Under the pieces are notes generated by a model that was given only the letters and a program-made list of their open reading frames with translations, searched no databases and was not told the origin of the DNA. Source: a virus. From it: a stretch of DNA of 39,549 nt. Position 1 is the stretch's first letter. Every line of letters begins with the position of its first letter. The translations under genes were made by a program, and so were the position numbers. Below, in pieces: positions 34,195 to 39,027 of the stretch. The stretch is from the IMG/VR virus record IMGVR_UViG_3300029787_000125, positions 1 through 39,549 of that record, one strand, 5' to 3'.

Positions 34195-34249
34195 TCGAAG
34201 AATCTCCCAGCTTATTGTGGTTGTTTTCTTCAGTCACTATCGACTCTCC

Positions 34250-34543
34250 TTATAGTTCGTTTACAAATACTTCCTGGTGCATCTCGCAGCGCAGGCAGTA
34301 AAAGCCTGGGCCATGATCGTATTCCAGGTCATTGCCATGACAGACCTCACATCGGAGGTTGTCGTTTTCGTTTTCCTCGATAGCAAGGCAGACCTCACAG
34401 AACGTGAAGAAATACCTGCCATCCTCATCTTCATCCTCGACTTCAATCATCTCGATGTCGGGATGCTTTGGACACATGATCGCGTCCGGCTTGTTCCACG
34501 GACAGTTGGGTAAGTAATCGTCCGCATCGCCTCGATCTAGCAT
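34250..34543 (-). CDS. Cysteine-rich probable zinc-binding protein
   Basis: 97 residues with at least nine Cys: PNCPW, MCPKHP, FCEVC, RCEVC and YCLRC. The pairs FCEVC/RCEVC and YCLRC suggest one or two zinc ribbons around residues 48-85. An acidic stretch (EVEDEDEDG) precedes them. Small zinc-ribbon proteins of phages often modify host transcription or translation, but no specific function can be assigned. Confidence 0.65.
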   Translation of the reverse strand: MLDRGDADDYLPNCPWNKPDAIMCPKHPDIEMIEVEDEDEDGRYFFTFCEVCLAIEENENDNLRCEVCHGNDLEYDHGPGFYCLRCEMHQEVFVNEL

Positions 34544-34578
34544 AATTCACTCCTTGTTTTTGGGCGCAAGATGTACCT

Positions 34579-34902
34579 TTAATATATTTCGTATTGACCG
34601 TGTCCCAGCAGGCTATCGCTGTTGATATCATCTCGCTCTAGCTTACCTTCTCGCTCCATCCTAGCGATACGTTCTCGCCATCCGCGATATTGATGGACAC
34701 CTTTAGCCAACAGCCCGATATCCCGTTGGATATAATGGATCAGACGTGTTTGAACCTCTTTTGCCCACCAATCTTTCGATCCAAGCTGATCGACATCCGT
34801 TCTAACAAAGTACATCACGAGTTCTTTCTCACAGACATCGAGCTTGCGATGAACCTCTGCCACCGCCTTCTCGTATTCCCTGATCCATTCTTCATCAGTC
34901 AT
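34579..34902 (-). CDS. Hypothetical helical protein
   Basis: 107 residues, charged and helical (EEWIREYEKAVAEVHRKLDV, then RGWRERIARMEREGKLERDD). AAGGAG precedes the ATG within the end of the upstream gene, which it overlaps by 8 bp. No family is recognised. Confidence 0.6.
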   Translation of the reverse strand: MTDEEWIREYEKAVAEVHRKLDVCEKELVMYFVRTDVDQLGSKDWWAKEVQTRLIHYIQRDIGLLAKGVHQYRGWRERIARMEREGKLERDDINSDSLLGHGQYEIY

Positions 34903-35134
34903 TGCTAATCACTCCTTTTTTGAGCGCAAGACGTACCTGTCCAGCGTGATGACGCCGCCTAAGTTCTATGCGGCACACGTTCAAAGTGTCGAGCCATTGC
35001 TTGCTTTGTTCTTCGGACGCATCGGGGTAGCCCACCATCAATGCCGCCATGTTATGCAGCATCTCTTGGATCTCAGAGATCCTCTCCATTGCGATCACCT
35101 TTTCACGCATATCGTGAATGAATTGCTGACTCAC
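34895..35134 (-). CDS. Small helical protein
   Basis: 79 residues, mainly helical (MREKVIAMERISEIQEMLHN), with a basic C-terminal part (RRRHHAGQVRLALKKGV). The DNA coding for that end is copied, diverged, in the non-coding junction near 34546-34577. Overlaps the upstream stop by 4 bp. Confidence 0.6.
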   Translation of the reverse strand: MSQQFIHDMREKVIAMERISEIQEMLHNMAALMVGYPDASEEQSKQWLDTLNVCRIELRRRHHAGQVRLALKKGVISND

Positions 35135-35448
35135 ACGATCCTCCTTTTATCGGCTCTTTCGGTGCGCTCTGCCTCGAAGCGAAGCTTGCAGGCATCGATC
35201 TGTTTTCGTTTCTTTTCGACCTGGATGTTCTGCATTTGCAGATCGGTGTAGTACTGAGACCACTCAGCAGACCCACGGATCTGAGCCTCGGCGCGAACTG
35301 CGCTGAGACCCGAATCCATGAGTGCTGTCTTGCGTGCAGACTCCCAGCTTTTGAAGGAGGTGTCATAGTTCACTTGAGCCATGGCAGCCTCCTCCCACTG
35401 CACGATCAGTGCATCGAGTGAGTCGAGGATCTCCTCAAAATCACTCAT
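35131..35448 (-). CDS. Coiled-coil protein, function unknown
   Basis: 105 residues from the ATG at 35448, which overlaps the upstream stop (ATGAGTGA); an earlier ATG at 35493 lies inside that gene. The protein is helical, with an acidic start (SDFEEILDSLDALIVQWEEA) and a basic coiled coil at the end (VEKKRKQIDACKLRFEAERT). The layout resembles single-strand-annealing or nuclease-associated coiled-coil proteins, but that is weak. Confidence 0.55.
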   Translation of the reverse strand: MSDFEEILDSLDALIVQWEEAAMAQVNYDTSFKSWESARKTALMDSGLSAVRAEAQIRGSAEWSQYYTDLQMQNIQVEKKRKQIDACKLRFEAERTERADKRRIV

Positions 35449-35815
35449 CGGAGTCAGTCGGCACAACAGCTTGCAGTGCGGTATCAAAGTCATAGTCTCT
35501 GGGAGACTGCTCTTTGATTTTGTTTGCCAGCTTTTTTATACGCCCCTCTTGCTGGTAGAGCGCACGAAAAGATGCTGGACTGGCAGCGGGGGAGCCTTCA
35601 GGAAAGTCATTCTCTAAGGATTGATAATCCGTCTTGATGTCGATGCCAGCGTGGAACAACAGATCCAGAATCAATGCGATATCCGCATGATCAAGGTAGA
35701 TCTTCTGCGGGTACAACTTGTCCTCCAAGTCACCAATCGCTTGTTGCTGCATATTTAGCAGGTGCTCTTGGCGTGCAACTTGATCACGCAGTTCTTGTTT
35801 TGTTTCGGGTTTCAT
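35441..35815 (-). CDS. Hypothetical protein after hammerhead ribozyme 5
   Basis: 124 residues. A coiled coil at the N-terminus (KQELRDQVARQEHLLNMQQQ) precedes an IYLDHADIALILDLLFHAGI segment. AAGGAG stands before the ATG. Its mRNA would begin at the cleavage site of the ribozyme at 35835-35890, 24 bases upstream of the ATG. No family is recognised. Confidence 0.6.
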   Translation of the reverse strand: MKPETKQELRDQVARQEHLLNMQQQAIGDLEDKLYPQKIYLDHADIALILDLLFHAGIDIKTDYQSLENDFPEGSPAASPASFRALYQQEGRIKKLANKIKEQSPRDYDFDTALQAVVPTDSDE

Positions 35816-35834
35816 AGGTTCTCCTTATTGGTTT

Positions 35835-35890
35835 TCCGATATGCCCCGGAGGGCATTTCACCTGGTCACCAGCCAGGATCGTCAGTCGGA
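35835..35890 (-). ncRNA. Hammerhead ribozyme, type I (copy 5, 35.8 kb)
   Basis: On the - strand: stem I TCCGA (35890-35886) with TCGGA (35839-35835); core CTGACGA (35885-35879); stem II CCTGG (35877-35873) with CCAGG (35865-35861), loop CTGGTGA; core GAAA (35859-35856); stem III ATGCCC with GGGCAT around a TCCG loop. Cleavage is predicted after A35840 (AUA site). The pair next to stem II is T-T, unlike copies with G-C, so this may be weaker. Stem I covaries with other copies (TCCAA/TTGGA). It lies 56 bases after a stop codon and upstream of the gene starting at 35815. Confidence 0.85.
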
Positions 35891-35946
35891 TGTTGTTGTT
35901 TGTGCGTTAGTGTACGCTGCCTGTTGCGCTGTCGCAACACCAAGCC

Positions 35947-36183
35947 TTAGCGATCTGTGTGATCGCGGAGCTTTTGTACTGCTGCGAGGCACGTTTTGTT
36001 GCCGTATCGGTTGGCTCTCTTGCCTGCTTTCCAGGCGTGTCGAGCGGGACTTTGGGGGTGACCTGCTTTTGGGCCGCCATTGTATCCAACCCAGAAGGCG
36101 TGCTTTGCAGTCGAGCCTCTGTCGGGAAACCCCTTGTTATTTATGGGAGGATTCTCCAGATAGTGATCGTAGATCGTTGTCAT
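35947..36183 (-). CDS. Small basic protein
   Basis: 78 residues with FPDRGSTAKHAFWVGYNGGP and a basic RHAWKAGKRANRYGNK part. The ATG overlaps the upstream stop (ATGA), and GGGAG precedes it. Similar short proteins with a 'aFwaGynG' pattern occur widely in phages and act in unknown ways. A ribozyme follows its stop. Confidence 0.65.
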   Translation of the reverse strand: MTTIYDHYLENPPINNKGFPDRGSTAKHAFWVGYNGGPKAGHPQSPARHAWKAGKRANRYGNKTCLAAVQKLRDHTDR

Positions 36184-36488
36184 GTTGATGCTCCCTGGGC
36201 TGCTCGCACTTCAGCGTGTAGCTTCTTGGCTATCGGTTGGCTTCCCATGTCGTAAGACTCTGGCAGTCTGCCGTCGATTACGGTGGCGTAGTTGCGGTCT
36301 AAAAGTCCTTCATCTTCGTCGCCCCAGTGAGACCAGGTAAGCTCAATGAACTCGCCCTCTGAGTAGTCGCATTCGGCGTGAGCTTCTGCGTAGGTGTTAC
36401 ACTCGCGGAAGTCGCCGGAGCGATCATCGTGATCCTTGCAGTCCATCCACACCCACCACCGATAGACAATAGATTCGCCTTTTTTCAC
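36180..36488 (-). CDS. Hypothetical acidic protein
   Basis: 102 residues, rich in Trp, Asp and Glu (RWWVWMDCKDHDDRSGDF). No motif or membrane segment. It lies 17 bp after the ArdC-like gene and overlaps the next gene by 4 bp. Acidic small proteins beside antirestriction genes can be DNA mimics, but there is no direct evidence here. Confidence 0.6.
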   Translation of the reverse strand: MKKGESIVYRWWVWMDCKDHDDRSGDFRECNTYAEAHAECDYSEGEFIELTWSHWGDEDEGLLDRNYATVIDGRLPESYDMGSQPIAKKLHAEVRAAQGAST

Positions 36489-36505
36489 ATTTGCCTCCTG
36501 GGCCG

Positions 36506-37420
36506 CTATGCAGCGGCCTGTTGGGTTTTAGATTGCAGGGAGTCGAGGTAATCGACTGCCTTCTGCGCCTGTGCTGCTGCGTCCTTGATGAACGCCTTGT
36601 CATCGTCCAGAGCCTTGAGCCAGCCCTTGAGGTATTGCAGGTGATCGGCACGGATCTCACTGCTGACGCCCAGGTCGATGCAGAGCATGGCGGCACCGAT
36701 CTCAGCGATCAGTTCCTCGAATGCATAGCCTCGCTTGTTCTTCGAGTCGAGGCGATCATTGCGAGACTTGTGCCCCGTCCAGTGGACGTGTTCGTGCAGC
36801 AGCGTCGAGTAGAAGCACTCGGTCGCGGTGCTGGTCTTGGTCGCGCTGAACAGTGATCGCTCTGGCATAACGATCTGATCGTTGCCAGGGTTGTAGAACG
36901 CCCGGCCTTCGCCCGTGTAGGTGAGGCTCGCGCCCACGTTTGCCAGGTACTGATCGACGCGATCATTGCGCTCAGTCTCATCCACCTGGTCGATCACTGG
37001 TGGTGTCCAGGGGTTCTCGAATCCCTCGATCACGTTGTTACGCACGCTGCTGAAATCCCAGACGGCGTCGGTAGTGAACCCAAAGACTCCGTACTGGCTC
37101 TCAGTGTCGCCCGTAGATTCGTTCACCTGCTCGCCAGTCTTCACTCTGCGAGGGCGAGCGATGTAGAAGTCGGCCTTGCTTTTGACCTGGTAGCCAAGCT
37201 TTTGCCAGCCCTTGAACGTGGAATAGAACGCTGAGCCTTTCAGCATTGCGATCAGTGCGTTAGCGCCAGTGGCGCGATGGCCTGTTGCTACGTTGTGGGG
37301 CCGCACTGCCAGGCTGGCGAAGGGTAGTGTGAAATCTTCAGAGTTCACGCCTTCGATAAGTTGGGTGATCTGCTCAGCAAGCTGATCGTTGATGCGCTGA
37401 GTGTGGTCTATCTTGCTCAT
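36506..37420 (-). CDS. ArdC-like antirestriction protein (ssDNA-binding domain plus metallopeptidase)
   Basis: 304 residues from the ATG at 37420 with GGAG upstream; an ATG 42 bases earlier is less likely. The N-terminal half matches the ArdC/DUF1738 ssDNA-binding pattern (TGANALIAML, then FKGWQKLGYQVKSKADFYIA). The C-terminal half is a zincin: ECFYSTLLHEHVHWTGH gives H209-E210-x2-H213, and YAFEELIAEIGAAML supplies the downstream Glu. ArdC proteins protect incoming single-stranded DNA from restriction. This gene has its own strong promoter candidate between the ribozyme and its start. Confidence 0.88.
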   Translation of the reverse strand: MSKIDHTQRINDQLAEQITQLIEGVNSEDFTLPFASLAVRPHNVATGHRATGANALIAMLKGSAFYSTFKGWQKLGYQVKSKADFYIARPRRVKTGEQVNESTGDTESQYGVFGFTTDAVWDFSSVRNNVIEGFENPWTPPVIDQVDETERNDRVDQYLANVGASLTYTGEGRAFYNPGNDQIVMPERSLFSATKTSTATECFYSTLLHEHVHWTGHKSRNDRLDSKNKRGYAFEELIAEIGAAMLCIDLGVSSEIRADHLQYLKGWLKALDDDKAFIKDAAAQAQKAVDYLDSLQSKTQQAAA

Positions 37421-37448
37421 CGGATGCTCCGTTAGTCGTTGTGTGTTG

Positions 37449-37481
37449 CATGTATTATACATGTTGGTTTTGGTTTTCCAA
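37449..37481 (-). promoter_or_regulatory. Sigma70-type promoter inside a palindrome, upstream of the ArdC-like gene
   Basis: On the - strand TTGGAA (37481-37476), 16 bp, then a perfect TATAAT (37459-37454). The -10 box lies in the palindrome CATGTAT-A-ATACATG (37463-37449), a likely operator. The -35 box coincides with the 3' strand of ribozyme stem I. The element is an insertion of about 35 bases relative to the otherwise conserved spacer between ribozyme and ribosome site in the other copies. Confidence 0.6.
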
Positions 37482-37530
37482 GACCCCCGGAGGGGTTTCG
37501 ATCAGTCACCAGTTGATCTCATCAGTTGGA
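37477..37530 (-). ncRNA. Hammerhead ribozyme, type I (copy 4, 37.5 kb)
   Basis: Stem I TCCAA (37530-37526) with TTGGA (37481-37477); core CTGATGA (37525-37519); stem II GATCA (37518-37514) with TGATC (37504-37500), loop ACTGGTGAC; core GAAA (37499-37496); stem III ACCCC with GGGGT around a TCCG loop; cleavage after the classic GUC site, at C37482. The TGA of the upstream gene (37524-37522) is part of the catalytic core. Cleavage leaves a 61-base leader before the ArdC-like ATG. Confidence 0.92.
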
Positions 37531-37749
37531 GTGTTTCGCCTCGAAGGCTTTGCGTCTTCGATGCAATTCCATCGCGCAGTAGTGGCGCTCGTCTTCGTAC
37601 TGCCCACACTTGGGGTTGTCTGGGTTGGCAGTGATCGCGGCAGCGCAGTCCTGCATAACGTAGAGCAGTGAGTCCAGGCTCATGCCCTTGGTCTTGGCGA
37701 TGTACTGCGAATGCCAGCGCCCGTCACCATCGGTGTAGAGTGCGTCCAT
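37522..37749 (-). CDS. Small hypothetical protein whose stop codon lies in a ribozyme
   Basis: 75 residues from the ATG at 37749, which overlaps the upstream TGA (TGATG) and has GAGG upstream. Sequence features: RWHSQYIAKTKGMSLDSLLY and CGQYEDERHYCAMELHRRR, helical with two Cys. The last codons TCC AAC TGA double as stem I and core of the ribozyme at 37477-37530. Family not recognised. Confidence 0.65.
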   Translation of the reverse strand: MDALYTDGDGRWHSQYIAKTKGMSLDSLLYVMQDCAAAITANPDNPKCGQYEDERHYCAMELHRRRKAFEAKHSN

Positions 37750-37970
37750 CAGACAACCTCCCCGGTGATCGGTTTGATGATCACGTTGCTGGGCGACATG
37801 CGTCGGAACAAACCAGAGTGATCGCCGTTGCGCTGAATCCAGATCACCTTGGCGATGCCGTTCTCGATCCTGATCCAGGCAGGTCGCCATTTGACAACTA
37901 CAATCATCTGGGGCGCATAGCCAAACTCAAAGCCTTCTGGGCCGTCTAAAAGCTGATGTGCTAGTGCCAT
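37749..37970 (-). CDS. Small beta-rich hypothetical protein
   Basis: 73 residues with alternating strands (MIVVVKWRPAWIRIENGIAK, VIWIQRNGDHSGLFRRMSP). It starts where the upstream gene stops (overlap of 1 base) and its own stop overlaps the next ATG. No family is recognised. Confidence 0.6.
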   Translation of the reverse strand: MALAHQLLDGPEGFEFGYAPQMIVVVKWRPAWIRIENGIAKVIWIQRNGDHSGLFRRMSPSNVIIKPITGEVV

Positions 37971-38173
37971 TACGCTCGCCCTCCGATCAGTGCTGCCAGG
38001 TTGTTCTCCTGCTCCACGATGATCTCCAGGCCAAGCCTCTCGATCCGCTGTAGATTCTCAGGGGTCAACGTGCGCGTGCCAGCGATCTCCGCAAGGATCT
38101 TGGCGTGCTCGCATACCGGGTAGGCTTTGTTCTCGCCGTACACGTTTTTGATTTTGATCACGATTGCTTTCAT
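37970..38173 (-). CDS. Small hypothetical protein after hammerhead ribozyme 3
   Basis: 67 residues: a strand (MKAIVIKIKNVYGENKAYPV) and then helices (LTPENLQRIERLGLEIIVEQ). GGAG lies eight bases before the ATG, in a leader (AACGGAGACAATCCTATG) nearly identical to that of the gene at 38728-38949. Family not recognised. Confidence 0.65.
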   Translation of the reverse strand: MKAIVIKIKNVYGENKAYPVCEHAKILAEIAGTRTLTPENLQRIERLGLEIIVEQENNLAALIGGRA

Positions 38174-38192
38174 AGGATTGTCTCCGTTAGTT

Positions 38193-38251
38193 TTCCAAGA
38201 CCGTGCAGCGCACGGTTTCGACCAGGCACCACCTGGTCTCGTCAGTTGGAA
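38193..38251 (-). ncRNA. Hammerhead ribozyme, type I (copy 3, 38.2 kb)
   Basis: The most canonical copy. Stem I TTCCAA (38251-38246) with TTGGAA (38198-38193); core CTGACGA (38245-38239); stem II GACCAGG (38238-38232) with CCTGGTC (38226-38220), seven perfect pairs, loop TGGTG; core GAAA (38219-38216); stem III ACCGTGC with GCACGGT, seven pairs, loop GCT; cleavage after GUC at C38199. It begins 2 bases after the upstream stop codon and ends 20 bases before the next ATG. Confidence 0.95.
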
Positions 38252-38253
38252 TG

Positions 38254-38649
38254 TCAGAAGCGTGCCTTTGCACCTGTCCGCTCCCAGTAGGAATTGACTG
38301 GCCTGTATCGGCAGTCCCAGGTATCGATCAGCCAGCCGTGCTCGACTGCCGTGAGGTGTCTGCTGTTACGCACGATAGCCACTCCCCGGAAGTCCCAGTC
38401 TGCAAGCTTGATCAGCTTGCCCTGGGCGTTGCGCGGCGGCTTACGCTTAACCAGCCCCTGGTCTTCGGCGTAGGCGATCCACACCTTGTCATGGTTCGGG
38501 TACGCGCCCATCTCCAGGCCGAGTGCCATGAGATCGCGGAACACGTTCCTGTAGGTGTCACCCAACACGATGCTGAGTGATCTGATCACGCAGTCATCTT
38601 TGAAGGTTTTGCAAATGCGCTCACCAGCGCCCCAGTTTTGATATTGCAT
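38254..38649 (-). CDS. Papain-like cysteine-peptidase-fold protein
   Basis: 131 residues. The order of motifs resembles phage papain-like proteins: Cys20 in KDDCVIRSLSIVLGDTYRNV at the head of a helix, then His98 in NSRHLTAVEHG and Asp109 in WLIDTWDC. Together they could form a Cys-His-Asp triad. Such proteins may be peptidases, deamidases or inactive relatives; the substrate is unknown. The gene is flanked by ribozymes on both sides, so its message is predicted to be released as a single-gene unit. Confidence 0.6.
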   Translation of the reverse strand: MQYQNWGAGERICKTFKDDCVIRSLSIVLGDTYRNVFRDLMALGLEMGAYPNHDKVWIAYAEDQGLVKRKPPRNAQGKLIKLADWDFRGVAIVRNSRHLTAVEHGWLIDTWDCRYRPVNSYWERTGAKARF

Positions 38650-38669
38650 AGGATTTTCTCCGTTGTTGG

Positions 38670-38731
38670 CTTACCTCGTCAGCGCGTCGGGAGCCACCCG
38701 ATCACGAACGCCCTGGGGGCGTTTCGGTTAG
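38670..38731 (-). ncRNA. Hammerhead ribozyme, type II topology (copy 2, 38.7 kb)
   Basis: Order on the - strand is permuted relative to the others. Stem II 3' strand CTAACC (38731-38726); core GAAA (38725-38722); stem III ACGCCC with GGGCGT, loop CCA; cleavage site UU, after T38707; stem I CGTG-A-TCGGG (38706-38697) with CCCGACGCG (38691-38683), nine pairs with one bulged A, loop TGGCT; core CTGACGA (38682-38676); stem II 5' strand GGTAAG (38675-38670) with one A-A mismatch. The upstream TAA (38730-38728) is inside stem II. All core residues are present; the UU site and mismatch make activity less sure. Confidence 0.78.
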
Positions 38732-38949
38732 TGATTGAAGTCGTAGCTGAGTTCGATCCAGCCCACGATTGCCAGCGCGATCGCGTACACGAACATGCCT
38801 GGGCCAAGGATCGCAAAGCCCCAGTGAGCACCCTCGGCTGAGAAGTAGGCCCAGTCTGTGAAGACAACGCCGCTGGCGATGAAGAGCAGCACGATTGCTA
38901 ACCAGGCCGATGCCTTGATCAGTGTCCAGATGATTTGAAATAAGTTCAT
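38728..38949 (-). CDS. Small membrane protein
   Basis: 73 residues with two or three transmembrane segments (IIWTLIKASAWLAIVLLFIA near 6-25; WGFAILGPGMFVYAIALAIV near 43-62). GGAG stands eight bases before the ATG. It lies between two ribozymes. No family is recognised; small phage membrane proteins may alter host envelope processes. Confidence 0.65.
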   Translation of the reverse strand: MNLFQIIWTLIKASAWLAIVLLFIASGVVFTDWAYFSAEGAHWGFAILGPGMFVYAIALAIVGWIELSYDFNH

Positions 38950-38968
38950 AGGAATGTCTCCGTTGGTT

Positions 38969-39027
38969 TTCCAATACGCCCCGTGGGGCGTTTCGGCTGG
39001 TCACCACCCAGCACTCATCAGTTGGAA
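38969..39027 (-). ncRNA. Hammerhead ribozyme, type I (copy 1, 39.0 kb)
   Basis: Stem I TTCCAA (39027-39022) with TTGGAA (38974-38969); core CTGATGA (39021-39015); stem II with G39014-C38995, a bulged T, then GCTGG (39012-39008) with CCAGC (39000-38996), loop GTGGTGA; core GAAA (38994-38991); stem III ACGCCCC (38991-38985) with GGGGCGT (38982-38976); cleavage after the GUA site at A38975. It starts at the base after the TAA of the PAPS-reductase-like gene and cuts 26 bases before the next ATG. Confidence 0.9.

Noticed and set aside
34195-34249. CTGAAGA on the - strand, matching the hammerhead CUGANGA core
   Set aside because: No GAAA core bounded by paired stems and no UH site opposite a stem I can be built around it.
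36503-36520. GGCCGC/GCGGCC hairpin at the end of the ArdC-like gene as a terminator
   Set aside because: No T-run follows on the - strand and the next gene starts 17 bases downstream with its ribosome site.
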